Assembly: GCA_018712435.1 (NCBI GenBank)
Contig: DVGZ01000026.1
Coordinates: forward strand, 1-64,000
DNA from: Candidatus Caccousia avicola
Lineage (GTDB): Bacteria; Bacillota; Clostridia; Oscillospirales; Acutalibacteraceae
Direction: 5' to 3'
DNA: 64,000 nucleotides
A program made the position numbers and the translations under genes. Below the pieces are notes generated by a model, which saw only the letters and a list, made by a program, of their open reading frames with translations, made no database searches and had not been told where the DNA came from. Of the stretch, positions 49,529-59,186 are shown one piece after another (positions within the stretch are counted from its first letter, which is position 1; every line of letters begins with the position of its first letter).

Positions 49529-50319
49529 ATCTGCCCCTTCTGTACGGCTTCCTTCGCTGCCTGCAAAATCAGCTCATACGCCGCGCCCGATCCGGCCAGG
49601 ACAGGCGTCTTGTGCTGGAAATCCAGCGAATACGGCGCAACGGAGGAAACGACTCCGCCCGCCTCCTCCACGATCAGAGACGCCGCGGCGTAATCCCAGG
49701 GGGAAAGCTTTGCCTCAAAGAAAGCGTCCGCGCGTCCCGCCGCCACACTGCACAGATCGAGGGCGGCCGACCCGCTGCGCCGCAGATCGCCGCAGGAGCG
49801 GTAAAGCGTGCGGAGAACGGAGAGGGAGCCTTCCGCAACGGAGCGGTAGTAGGGCGAGGTGCCGAAGAAAATAATGGATTCCTCTACGGGAACGCTGGCG
49901 GTGTGAAGAGGAACGCCGTTGAGATAAGCGCCTTGCCCCCGCACGGCGGAGAACAACTCGTTAGAGTAAAAGTTATACACCACGCCCAGCACGCACTGTC
50001 CGTGGTCCGTGAGAGCGACGGAGATAGACGAATACCGCAGGCCGCGCATGAAATTGGTGGTCCCGTCGATCGGATCGATCAGCCAGTTGTAACCGGGGGC
50101 GAGCACATTGTCCTCCTGCTCCTCGGCGAAGAAATGGGCTTCCGGGAGGAGAAGGGCCAGCTGGTCCATCAAAAAGGCCTGGGACGCGAGGTCGGCGCTG
50201 GTCACAAAATTCGCGTGGCCTTCCTTGGTGAAAACCTGCGGCTGCCGCATGGCCAGGATTCGCTCCCCGTCCTCCCGTACAATTTCGCATACCTGATCCA
50301 AAAGCTGGGAAAAATTCAT
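49525..50319 (-). CDS. Inositol monophosphatase family protein
   Basis: FAEEQEDN, NWLIDPIDGTTNFMRGL, SPWDYAAASLIVEEAGG. Confidence 0.94.
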   Translation of the reverse strand: MNFSQLLDQVCEIVREDGERILAMRQPQVFTKEGHANFVTSADLASQAFLMDQLALLLPEAHFFAEEQEDNVLAPGYNWLIDPIDGTTNFMRGLRYSSISVALTDHGQCVLGVVYNFYSNELFSAVRGQGAYLNGVPLHTASVPVEESIIFFGTSPYYRSVAEGSLSVLRTLYRSCGDLRRSGSAALDLCSVAAGRADAFFEAKLSPWDYAAASLIVEEAGGVVSSVAPYSLDFQHKTPVLAGSGAAYELILQAAKEAVQKGQI

Positions 50320-50543
50320 CTTGACAGGACTCCTTTCACAAAAAAGGCCTGTCCGCAAGCGGGACAAGCCTGTTACGCACGGCTTCTACATGGTAAGACT
50401 ACCATAGAAAGGGGGAAAATACAAGAAAGGCTTTCGATTTTCGTAAAATCTGATTGATCTTCGACCGCTTACCGCCTATACTGAAAAGAAGAAGCACCGT
50501 CCGCCGGTGGGGGGACGGGCAGAGGAAAGGCAGGGTGTTTGCA

Positions 50544-51185
50544 TTGAAAAAATTTGTGATCACGATTGCGCGTGAATACGGAAGCGGCGGAAAGAGCATC
50601 GGAAAGCTGTTGGCCAAGGAGCTGGGGGTTTCCTTCTACAGCCGTGAAATTCTCCGTCTGGCCTCGGAAAAGAGCGGTATCAACGAAAGCCTGTTTGCCA
50701 ACGCGGATGAGAAGCTGAAAAGCACCCTCCTGTTCCGCACCGCCCGGGGTGCGTACAAAGGGGAGCTGATTCCGCCGGACAGCGACGACTATGTTTCCAA
50801 CATCAATCTGTTCAATTTTCAGGCGCGCGTGATTCAGGAGCTGGCGGAAAAGGAGTCGTGCGTGATTGTCGGACGCTGCGCCGACTATATTTTAAAGGAT
50901 GTGGAAAATGTTCTGCGCATTTATGTCCACGCGCCGTTTGACTATTGCGTGGCGCGCGCGCAGGAGGTACACCCCGCGCTGAGCGAGGATGAGGTGAAAA
51001 AACTGATCCGCAAAACGGATAAGCACCGGGCGGATTATTACCAATATTTCACCGGGCGGAACTGGAAGGACGCCGACAACTATGATCTGTGTCTGAACAG
51101 CAGCCAGTTCGGCTGGAACAACAGCACCGGCTGGGAAAAGTGCGTCGCGCTGGTGAAGGCGTATCTCGATATTATGCTGAGCTGA
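50544..51185 (+). CDS. Cytidylate-kinase-like family protein
   Basis: FVITIAREYGSGGKSIGKLLAKELGVSFYSREIL; probable TTG start. Confidence 0.88.
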   Translation: MKKFVITIAREYGSGGKSIGKLLAKELGVSFYSREILRLASEKSGINESLFANADEKLKSTLLFRTARGAYKGELIPPDSDDYVSNINLFNFQARVIQELAEKESCVIVGRCADYILKDVENVLRIYVHAPFDYCVARAQEVHPALSEDEVKKLIRKTDKHRADYYQYFTGRNWKDADNYDLCLNSSQFGWNNSTGWEKCVALVKAYLDIMLS

Positions 51186-51886
51186 TGGAAAACAAAGGGA
51201 AAGGGGGAGAGACAACGTATCGGATTCTGATTGTGGAGGACGATCCCGGGATTGCGGGGGCAATCGTCCGGCAGGCGGCGCTGTGGGAGCTGGAAGCGCG
51301 CTGTGTGCAGGACTTTCGCGCGGTGCTGGAGGAGTTTCAGGCGTATGCCCCGCATCTCGTCGTGATGGATATTTCGCTCCCCTTTTTCAACGGTTATCAC
51401 TGGTGCACGGAGATCCGCCGGACCTCCCGTGTGCCGATTCTGTTTCTCTCCTCCGCTTCCGACAATATGAATATCGTCATGGCCATGAATCTCGGCGCGG
51501 ATGATTTTATCGCAAAGCCCTTTGATTCCAACGTTCTCATGGCAAAGCTTCAGGCCCTTCTGCGCCGGGCTTATGATTTTTCCCAGGCGGCCCCGGTGCT
51601 CGAATGCCGCGGCGCGGTGCTCGATACAGGCAGCCAGACGCTGACGTTTGACGGGCAGGCGGTCACGCTCACGAAAAATGAATACCGCGTGCTCCTGACG
51701 CTGATGGAAAACCGGGGAAAGGTGGTCAGCCGGGAGCGTCTGATGGAACGCCTGTGGGAGACGGACAGCTTTGTGGACGACAACACGCTGACGGTCAACG
51801 TCAACCGGCTGCGAAAAAAGCTGGACGCCGCCGGGCTTTCCGATTTCATTTCCACCAAGTTCGGCGTGGGGTATCTCATTTCGTAA
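51185..51886 (+). CDS. OmpR-family response regulator (BceR-like)
   Basis: ILIVEDDPGIAGAIVRQ, MDISLPFFNGYHWC, winged helix C-terminus. Confidence 0.92.
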   Translation: MENKGKGGETTYRILIVEDDPGIAGAIVRQAALWELEARCVQDFRAVLEEFQAYAPHLVVMDISLPFFNGYHWCTEIRRTSRVPILFLSSASDNMNIVMAMNLGADDFIAKPFDSNVLMAKLQALLRRAYDFSQAAPVLECRGAVLDTGSQTLTFDGQAVTLTKNEYRVLLTLMENRGKVVSRERLMERLWETDSFVDDNTLTVNVNRLRKKLDAAGLSDFISTKFGVGYLIS

Positions 51887-51898
51887 ACGGAGGCTTTC

Positions 51899-52891
51899 AT
51901 GAGGATCGTATGCTCCTATCTGTACCGCAGACGCAGGGAAATTGTGCTGTTTCTGTTTTTCGCGTTTGTCTTTGCCGGCGCTTTTCTGCTCTACCGGCTT
52001 CCGGTGGAGGCGGTGATGTATCCCACGCTGATCTGCGCCGTGGTGGGCTTGCTGGCGCTGGTTCCGGGATTTCTGCGCGCAAGGCGCAAGCACCGGCTCT
52101 TGATCGAGCTGGCCGCCCTTCCCGCCGCTCTGATGGAGCGTTTTCCGGAGCCGCGCACACAGGACGACGAGGATTACCAGCAGATCATCGGGGCGCTGCG
52201 GGAGGAAGAACGCCGCCTGAAAAGCGCGATGGAGCTGCGGTATGCCGATATGATCGATTATTATACGGTGTGGGCGCACCAGATCAAAACGCCGATTGCC
52301 TCCATGCGCCTGACGCTGCAGGAGGAGGACAGCGAGCTGTCCCGCGCGGTGTCCGAGGACTTGCTGCGCATCGAACAGTACGTTGAGATGGTGCTGTGCT
52401 ATCTCCGGCTGGATTCGGAGTCGACGGACTATATGTTCCGCGAGCAGGAGCTGGATCCCATTGTGCGGCAAGCGGTGAAGCGTCTTTCCGGGCAGTTTAT
52501 CCGCCGCCGGATCCGCCTTTGCTATGAGCCGCTCTGCGCACAGGTGCTGACGGATGAAAAATGGCTCTTGTTTGTGGTGGAGCAGGTGCTGACCAACGCG
52601 CTCAAATATACGATGCCGGGCGGAACCATCACCGTTTTTCTGGAGGAGCCGCTGACGCTGTGCATTCAGGATACCGGGATCGGCATCGCACCGGAGGATC
52701 TGCCCCGCGTCTTTGAAAAGGGCTATACAGGAGTCAATGGGCGCGCGGACAAGAAGGCCAGCGGGCTGGGACTGTATCTGTGCCGCCGGATTTGTACGGC
52801 GCTGGGCCACACCATCACGGCGAATTCCTCACCGGACAGCGGAACGGTGATCCGCATCCGTCTGGCGCGGCGGGAGCTGCGTCCGGAATGA
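51899..52891 (+). CDS. Intramembrane-sensing histidine kinase (BceS-like)
   Basis: Two N-terminal TM helices, VWAHQIKTPIASMRL H-box, FEKGYTGVNGRADKKASGLGLYL. Confidence 0.9.
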   Translation: MRIVCSYLYRRRREIVLFLFFAFVFAGAFLLYRLPVEAVMYPTLICAVVGLLALVPGFLRARRKHRLLIELAALPAALMERFPEPRTQDDEDYQQIIGALREEERRLKSAMELRYADMIDYYTVWAHQIKTPIASMRLTLQEEDSELSRAVSEDLLRIEQYVEMVLCYLRLDSESTDYMFREQELDPIVRQAVKRLSGQFIRRRIRLCYEPLCAQVLTDEKWLLFVVEQVLTNALKYTMPGGTITVFLEEPLTLCIQDTGIGIAPEDLPRVFEKGYTGVNGRADKKASGLGLYLCRRICTALGHTITANSSPDSGTVIRIRLARRELRPE

Positions 52892-53021
52892 TCCGACGGA
52901 ATTTTACGATTTCTTTACAGCTTTGGTCTTGCTTCGCCGTGCACGGTTCCGATATGCTGTTCAGTAGGCTTGTAAAAAAGAAGCCGTTCGTGCTGCAAAC
53001 CGGGAGGAGGAAACAACCATC

Positions 53022-53681
53022 TTGATTACCAAAGAAACCATCCGAAAACAGGAACAGATCACCACCTATATTCGAAAAGCGGACGAAGCGCTCGAAGCGC
53101 TTGGCTATACGGAGCACAGCTTTGCCCATGTGACGCGGGCGGCTTCCTTTGCGGAAAATCTGCTGCTGGATCTGGGCTATCCCGCGCGTCTCGCGGAGCT
53201 GGCGTGGATCGCGGGCTATCTGCACGATATCGGCAATGTCATCAACCGGATTGACCATGCCCAGAGCGGAGCTGTCATGGCCTTTCGTATTCTGGACAAA
53301 ATGGGAGCGGACGCGGAGGAGCTTTCGACCGTGATCAGCGCCATCGGCAACCACGACGAGAGCACGGCCTTTCCGGTCAACGAGGTGGCCGCGGCGCTGA
53401 TTCTCGCGGACAAAACGGACGTGCGCCGCAGCCGTGTGCGGAATACGGATTTCGCGTCCTTCGACATCCACGACCGCGTCAACTATGCCGTCGTGGAAAC
53501 CCGCACCTATCTCACGCCGGAAAAGACGGCGCTGGTGCAGGAAATGACCATTGACACGGAAATTTCCCCTGTCATGGACTATTTTGAGATTTTTCTGGAC
53601 CGCATGATGCTTTGCCGCAAGGCGGCGGAACGGCTGGGGCTGAAATTCCGCCTTCGCATCAACGGCCAGAACGTTCTCTGA
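53022..53681 (+). CDS. HD-domain phosphohydrolase
   Basis: EHSFAHVTRAASFAENLL, IAGYLHDIGNVINRIDHAQSGAVMAF. Confidence 0.88.
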   Translation: MITKETIRKQEQITTYIRKADEALEALGYTEHSFAHVTRAASFAENLLLDLGYPARLAELAWIAGYLHDIGNVINRIDHAQSGAVMAFRILDKMGADAEELSTVISAIGNHDESTAFPVNEVAAALILADKTDVRRSRVRNTDFASFDIHDRVNYAVVETRTYLTPEKTALVQEMTIDTEISPVMDYFEIFLDRMMLCRKAAERLGLKFRLRINGQNVL

Positions 53682-53728
53682 CGGCGGGCGAAAGGCCGCG
53701 GGGAAAGCAAAGAGAGAAAAGTGGAGGA

Positions 53729-54610
53729 ATGTGCAAAGTGAATCAACTGTCAGATATTGCCGTGATCCGGGATGTGCTGGGAAGGCATGGGTTTCATTTT
53801 TCCAAGAGTCTGGGCCAGAATTTTCTGGTGAATCCCGGCGTTTGCCCGCGGATGGCGGAGGAGTGCGGAGCGGGGCCGGAAAGCGGCGTGCTGGAAATCG
53901 GCCCCGGCATCGGGGTGCTCACGGCGGAGCTTGCGCGGCGCGCGGGCCGTGTGGTGAGCATCGAGCTGGATCAGCGGCTGCTTCCCGTGCTGGACGAGAC
54001 GCTGGCGGAATTCTCCAATGTGAAAATTGTGAACGGCGATGTGATGAAGGTCGATTTGCATGCGCTTCTGCGGGAGGAGTTTCCCGGTATGCAGGTGGCG
54101 GTGTGCGCCAATCTGCCGTACTATATTACGTCTCCCGTGATTATGCGGCTGCTGGAGGAAAAGCTTCCTGTCACCTCCCTGACGGTGATGGTGCAGAAGG
54201 AGGCCGCCGAACGTCTCTGCGCGGCTCCCGGAACGCGTCAGTGCGGCGCGGTGAGCGCGGCAGTGCGCTATTATGCCGAGCCGAAGCTGCTGTTCGGCGT
54301 GGGCCGGGGCAGCTTTCTGCCGCAGCCGAATGTCGATTCCGCCGTCATCCGTTTTGATATTCTGGATCATCCGCCGGTCGAGGTGGACAGCGAAAAGGGC
54401 TTTTTCGCTCTGGTGAAAGCCGCGTTCGGGCAGAGGAGAAAGACGGTGGCTAACTCCGTTTCCGCTTTGCTGGGCCTTTCCAAGGATCGGGTCCAGCGCG
54501 CCTGTGAACGCGCGGGCGTGTCGCCCACGGCGCGGGCGGAGCAGCTGACCATGGAGGAGCTTGCCGCGCTCTCGCGTGCGATCGGACAGGAAAAGGAGGA
54601 GGAAGCATGA
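53729..54610 (+). CDS. rsmA: 16S rRNA dimethyladenosine transferase
   Basis: FSKSLGQNFLVNP, VLEIGPGIGVLTAELA, CANLPYYITSPVIM. Confidence 0.95.
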   Translation: MCKVNQLSDIAVIRDVLGRHGFHFSKSLGQNFLVNPGVCPRMAEECGAGPESGVLEIGPGIGVLTAELARRAGRVVSIELDQRLLPVLDETLAEFSNVKIVNGDVMKVDLHALLREEFPGMQVAVCANLPYYITSPVIMRLLEEKLPVTSLTVMVQKEAAERLCAAPGTRQCGAVSAAVRYYAEPKLLFGVGRGSFLPQPNVDSAVIRFDILDHPPVEVDSEKGFFALVKAAFGQRRKTVANSVSALLGLSKDRVQRACERAGVSPTARAEQLTMEELAALSRAIGQEKEEEA

Positions 54611-54813
54611 GCGACGGAAAGATGGCCGTCATCTTTTTTGAGATTGCTCTGGTGCTGACGCTCGTGTCGTGTGTGCTGGGACCGTTTGGGATCAGCGGCT
54701 GGGCGATTGCCTGTGCGGTGACCGCGTGCTTTTTGGCCTGTGTGGCATTGTTTCTGGCTGTTTCAAGCTGGAAGGAAACGGACGATCCGTCGGAGGAGGA
54801 GAAACGCAAATGA
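54607..54813 (+). CDS. Small two-TM membrane protein of unknown function
   Basis: 68 aa ORF overlapping both neighbours by 4 bp. Confidence 0.6.
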   Translation: MSDGKMAVIFFEIALVLTLVSCVLGPFGISGWAIACAVTACFLACVALFLAVSSWKETDDPSEEEKRK

Positions 54814-55550
54814 CAAAGAAACGAATTTCCCTGAATTGGACGAAAATTCTCTGGTGGTTCATCTTTCTGAGCATGGCGGTATCGGTCGTATTTATTTCGA
54901 TTGCCATGATCATTGCGCCGGCGGAGCCGGATCCGACGATGCCGTACCGCCGCGTCAAGGGCGACTATGTGCTGATGCTGCTCCAATGCATTGTAGGCGT
55001 TGCGGCGATGCTGCTGCCGAGCCTTCTGCGCCATAAGTGGCAATTGATCATTCCCTCCAAAATGATGGTGCTGTTCGCCGTGTTCCTCTACTGTGCTATC
55101 TTTCTGGGAGAGGTGCGGTCGTTCTATTACAATGTGCCGCACTGGGATACGATTCTGCACACCTTCAGCGGGGCGGTGCTGGGAGCGCTGGGCTTTTCCG
55201 TAATCAATTTCCTCAACCGGACGGATCGCGTGCCCATGAACCTCAGCCCGGTGTTTGTCGCCTTTTTCACATTATGCTTCGCCGTGTTCCTCGGCGTGGT
55301 GTGGGAATTTTATGAGTTCACGGCGGACGGAATTCTGCATACCAACATGCAAAAATTCGCGCTGGAAAGCGGCGAGCCGCTGGTGGGCCGCGCCGCTTTG
55401 ATGGATACCATGAAGGATCTGATTGTCGACACGATCGGCGCGCTGGTGATGGCGGTAATCGGCTACATTTCGATTCGTTATCAGAAGGGCTGGGTGGAAA
55501 AGTTCCAGCTCAGAAGAGAGAAAAAACGGACAAAAAACATCCCCAACTGA
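54810..55550 (+). CDS. Multi-TM membrane protein of unknown function
   Basis: HWDTILHTFSGAVLGALGF, GVVWEFYEFTADGIL, IVDTIGALVMAVIGY. Confidence 0.7.
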   Translation: MTKKRISLNWTKILWWFIFLSMAVSVVFISIAMIIAPAEPDPTMPYRRVKGDYVLMLLQCIVGVAAMLLPSLLRHKWQLIIPSKMMVLFAVFLYCAIFLGEVRSFYYNVPHWDTILHTFSGAVLGALGFSVINFLNRTDRVPMNLSPVFVAFFTLCFAVFLGVVWEFYEFTADGILHTNMQKFALESGEPLVGRAALMDTMKDLIVDTIGALVMAVIGYISIRYQKGWVEKFQLRREKKRTKNIPN

Positions 55551-55601
55551 CGTTTTGCGGGACGATTGTGTAAAATCTCTGTCAACTCGCGCGCAAAGCG
55601 G

Positions 55602-55629
55602 TTGACAATAGCGGGCGGTATGATATAAT
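55602..55629 (+). promoter_or_regulatory. Consensus sigma70-type promoter
   Basis: TTGACA-16 nt-TATAAT. Confidence 0.85.
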
Positions 55630-55635
55630 TACAAT

Positions 55636-56018
55636 CGACATGTGATATGAGTGGCTACAGAGTATCCATGCAAATCTTTCTTCGACCACCTGGGATTTTT
55701 CTCAGGTCAAGGCCATACGGACAGCCGGGTCAACTGCCGAAGGGCGGCGTCAGCCGCCGTTATTGATTGAACCGAAGCACTCGACAATAGAAAGCGGAAG
55801 GTTCAATTTTATGAGTTGGTTCCTTTATAACCGGTGCGCATAGCGTACATCAACTTGTAAAAGGTCAATAAGAGTAGTAAAAGTAAGTATTTGCTATATA
55901 GACTCTGTATCGAACCATCACAGGCGGCTTTCTGCCCGCGGGGTTTTATATCCCTGCGGATGGGGATTGATTTTGACGAACGACAGGCGATGTGCACGGC
56001 GCACATCGCCTGTTTTTT
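55636..56018 (+). ncRNA. Candidate structured non-coding RNA, ~385 nt, class not identified
   Basis: Own promoter and terminator; 8-bp long-range helix TACAGAGT (55656-55663)/ACTCTGTA (55902-55909) plus nested hairpins; no convincing ORF. Confidence 0.7.
55984..56018 (+). terminator. Strong intrinsic terminator
   Basis: CAGGCGATGTGC-ACG-GCGCACATCGCCTG-TTTTTTGTTTTTT. Confidence 0.92.
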
Positions 56019-56094
56019 GTTTTTTCGGGGAGTCCCCGATCATCACCGCAGCGAACCGCCGGAGGGCGGCGCAGAGGAAGAGGAGAGCTTCGGC

Positions 56095-56853
56095 ATGGGA
56101 GAAAAGATGAAATTATACGGCTTCAATAACCTGACCAAGGCGCTGAGCTTTAATATATATGACGTCTGCTACGCGAAAACGGCGCGGGAGCAGCAGGATT
56201 ATATTTCTTATATTGACGAACAGTACAATTCGCAGCGTCTGACCAATATCCTGACGACTCTCACGGAGATGATCGGCGCGAAGGTGCTCAATATCGCCCA
56301 GCAGGACTACGAGCCGCAGGGAGCGTCCGTTACCCTCCTGATCGCGGAGGGGTCGATGGTTCCCGCCGGGCAAACCCAGCTGGCCCATCTCGATAAAAGC
56401 CATGTGACGGTGCACACCTACCCGGAGTATCATCCGGAAACGTTTCTGGCCACCTTCCGCGTGGACATTGACGTGGCGACCTGCGGGGAAATCACGCCGC
56501 TCTCCACGCTCGACTATCTGATCGGCTCGTTTGACTCCGATATCATCACGATGGATTACCGTGTGCGCGGCTTTACCCGCGATGTGAACGGCAAAAAGCT
56601 GTTCCTCGATCACCGCATCACGTCCATTCAGGATTATATTTCCGACGAGATTCTTCGCCGCTATGATACCGTGGACATCAACGTGTACGAGGCGAACCTG
56701 TTCCACACGAAGATGATGCTCAAAGAAATCGATCTCCAGAATTACCTGTTTAAAACGGACGTTTACGAGCTGCCGCCGCGCACGCGGCTGAATATCATGG
56801 ATAACCTGCGCCGCGAGATGATCGAAATTTTCAGCGGCCGGAACATTTACTGA
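56095..56853 (+). CDS. speD: S-adenosylmethionine decarboxylase proenzyme (E. coli SpeD type)
   Basis: [18 protein letters not shown] pyruvoyl cleavage region; [14 protein letters not shown]; start ATG 56095 or 56107. Confidence 0.92.
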   Translation: MGEKMKLYGFNNLTKALSFNIYDVCYAKTAREQQDYISYIDEQYNSQRLTNILTTLTEMIGAKVLNIAQQDYEPQGASVTLLIAEGSMVPAGQTQLAHLDKSHVTVHTYPEYHPETFLATFRVDIDVATCGEITPLSTLDYLIGSFDSDIITMDYRVRGFTRDVNGKKLFLDHRITSIQDYISDEILRRYDTVDINVYEANLFHTKMMLKEIDLQNYLFKTDVYELPPRTRLNIMDNLRREMIEIFSGRNIY

Positions 56854-56866
56854 GGAGGGGAACAAT

Positions 56867-58324
56867 TTGGAGCTTCACAATCAGGAGCGCGCGCCGATTT
56901 ATGAGGCGCTCGAACGATTCCGCCAGATGCGCGTCGTTCCCTTCGATGTGCCCGGCCACAAGCGCGGACGCGGCAACCCGGAGCTGACGCAGCTTCTCGG
57001 GGAACAGTGCGTTTCCATGGACGTCAACTCGATGAAGCCGCTGGACAACCTCTGCCACCCCGTTTCCGTGATCCGGGAGGCGGAGCAGCTGGCCGCGGAG
57101 GCCTTCGGGGCGGCAAACGCCTTTCTCATGGTGGGAGGCACAACCTCGGCGGTGCAGAGTATGGTGCTTTCCGTCGCCAAGCGGGGAGAAAAGATCATCC
57201 TTCCCCGCAACGTGCACCGCAGCGTGATGGGCGCGATGGTGTTGTGCGGCGCGATTCCTGTCTATGTCAACCCGGAATGCGATAACCGTCTCGGTATCCC
57301 GCTGGGAATGAGCGTTTCCGCGGTGGAGAAGGCGATCCGGGAAAATCCGGACGCGAAGGCTGTGCTGGTCAATAACCCGACTTATTACGGCATCTGTTCG
57401 GATCTGCGCGCGATTGTGCGTCTGGCGCATGAGCATGGGATGCTCTGTCTGGCCGACGAAGCGCACGGAACCCATTTCTATTTCGGGGAGGGACTTCCCG
57501 TCTCCGCGATGGCCGCGGGGGCCGATATGGCCGCCGTCTCCATGCACAAATCCGGCGGCAGCCTGACGCAAAGCTCGCTGCTTCTGACCGGCCCGGCCAT
57601 GCAGGAGGGCCATGTGCGGCAGATCATCAATCTGACGCAGACGACGAGCGGGTCGTATCTCCTGCTTTCCAGTCTCGATATTTCGCGGCGCAACCTTGCC
57701 CTGCGCGGAAAAACGGATTTTGAGCGCGTGATCCGGCTGGCGGAATACGCCCGTGAGGAGATCAACGCGATCGGCGGCTATTACGCCTTCTCACGCGAGC
57801 TGGTCAACGGCGACAGCGTCTACGATTTCGACGTGACGAAGCTTTCCGTCAATACGCTCGACGTGGGGCTGGCCGGGATTGAGGTCTATGATCTGCTCCG
57901 CGACGAATATGACATTCAGATTGAGTTCGGCGATCTCGGCAACATCCTGGCCTACATCTCCGTGGGCGACCGTCCCCGGGAGATTGAGCGGCTGGTGAGC
58001 GCGCTTTCCGAGGTGCGCCGCCGCTTCGGGCGCAGCAAGGCGGATCTCATGACGCAGGAGTACATCGACCCGCAGGTTGCCGTTTCGCCCCAGGACGCGT
58101 TCTATGCGCCCAAGGAGTCGCTTCCCCTGCGGGAGACGGCAGGGCGCGTGTGCAGCGAATTTGTCATGTGCTATCCGCCGGGGATCCCGATCCTCGCGCC
58201 GGGCGAGCGCATCACCGATCAGATTCTGGATTATATTGAGTACGCCAAGGAGAAGGGCTGTTCGATGACGGGGCCGGAAAACCCCGAGATCGAACGGTTG
58301 AATGTGCTCAGGGAGGGAGAATAA
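56867..58324 (+). CDS. speA: Orn/Lys/Arg decarboxylase family (arginine decarboxylase)
   Basis: FDVPGHKRGRGNPEL, VNNPTYYGICSDL, AAVSMHKSGGSLTQSS PLP lysine; followed by agmatinase. Confidence 0.88.
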   Translation: MELHNQERAPIYEALERFRQMRVVPFDVPGHKRGRGNPELTQLLGEQCVSMDVNSMKPLDNLCHPVSVIREAEQLAAEAFGAANAFLMVGGTTSAVQSMVLSVAKRGEKIILPRNVHRSVMGAMVLCGAIPVYVNPECDNRLGIPLGMSVSAVEKAIRENPDAKAVLVNNPTYYGICSDLRAIVRLAHEHGMLCLADEAHGTHFYFGEGLPVSAMAAGADMAAVSMHKSGGSLTQSSLLLTGPAMQEGHVRQIINLTQTTSGSYLLLSSLDISRRNLALRGKTDFERVIRLAEYAREEINAIGGYYAFSRELVNGDSVYDFDVTKLSVNTLDVGLAGIEVYDLLRDEYDIQIEFGDLGNILAYISVGDRPREIERLVSALSEVRRRFGRSKADLMTQEYIDPQVAVSPQDAFYAPKESLPLRETAGRVCSEFVMCYPPGIPILAPGERITDQILDYIEYAKEKGCSMTGPENPEIERLNVLREGE

Positions 58325-58325
58325 A

Positions 58326-59186
58326 TTGGATTTTTGGTTTTCCGAAGCCCAGACGCCGAACGTCAAGCTGTCTATCCGCGTGGATCAGCAGCTGTATTCC
58401 GGCAAGAGCGAGTTTCAGCGCATCGACGTGTTTGATTCGCCGGAGTTCGGCCGCTTTCTCACGCTCGACGGCTATATGATGCTCACCGAGAAGGATGAAT
58501 TCATTTATCATGAAATGATCACCCATGTTCCCATGGCGGTGCATCCCAAGGTGAGGGACGTGCTCGTTATTGGCGCGGGAGACGGCGGCGTGATCCGCGA
58601 GCTGACGCGCTATCCCGAGATTGAGCACATTGATATGGCGGAGATCGATCCGCTGGTGGTGGAGGTCTGCAAGAAATATCTGCCGCAGACGGCCTGCCGC
58701 CTCGACGACCCGCGTTTGAGCATTCACTACGAGGACGGTGTGCGGTTTGTCCGCTCCAAGGAGAACTGCTATGACCTGATTATCGTCGATTCGACCGACC
58801 CGTTCGGGCCGGGAGAGGGGCTGTTTACCCGGGAATTTTACGGGAGCTGCTTCAAGGCGCTGCGCGAGGACGGTATCATGGTGAACCAGCATGAAAGTCC
58901 GTTCTATCAGGCGGACGCTGCGGCCTGCCAGCGGGCGCACAAGCGGATTGTGGAATCGTTCCACATCAGCCGCGTCTATCAGGCGCATATTCCGACGTAC
59001 CCGTCCGGCCACTGGCTGTTCGGCTTTGCATCCAAGAAATACCATCCGCTGCACGACCTCAAGGAAACGCAGTGGAATCTGCGCGGCCTGAAATGCCGCT
59101 ACTATACAACAACACTGCACAAGGGCGCGTTTTACCTGCCCGCGTATGTGGAGGAGCTGCTGAAAGATGTTGAACAGGAATATTGA
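58326..59186 (+). CDS. speE: Spermidine synthase
   Basis: DFWFSEAQTPNVKLSIRVDQQLYSGKSEFQ, GAGDGGVIRELTRY, DSTDPFGPGEGLF; TTG start. Confidence 0.95.
   Translation: MDFWFSEAQTPNVKLSIRVDQQLYSGKSEFQRIDVFDSPEFGRFLTLDGYMMLTEKDEFIYHEMITHVPMAVHPKVRDVLVIGAGDGGVIRELTRYPEIEHIDMAEIDPLVVEVCKKYLPQTACRLDDPRLSIHYEDGVRFVRSKENCYDLIIVDSTDPFGPGEGLFTREFYGSCFKALREDGIMVNQHESPFYQADAAACQRAHKRIVESFHISRVYQAHIPTYPSGHWLFGFASKKYHPLHDLKETQWNLRGLKCRYYTTTLHKGAFYLPAYVEELLKDVEQEY

Noticed and set aside
55891-56094. N-terminal extension of the speD ORF
   Set aside because: Overlaps the ncRNA and its terminator; homology begins at [15 protein letters not shown] (ATG 56107 or 56095)
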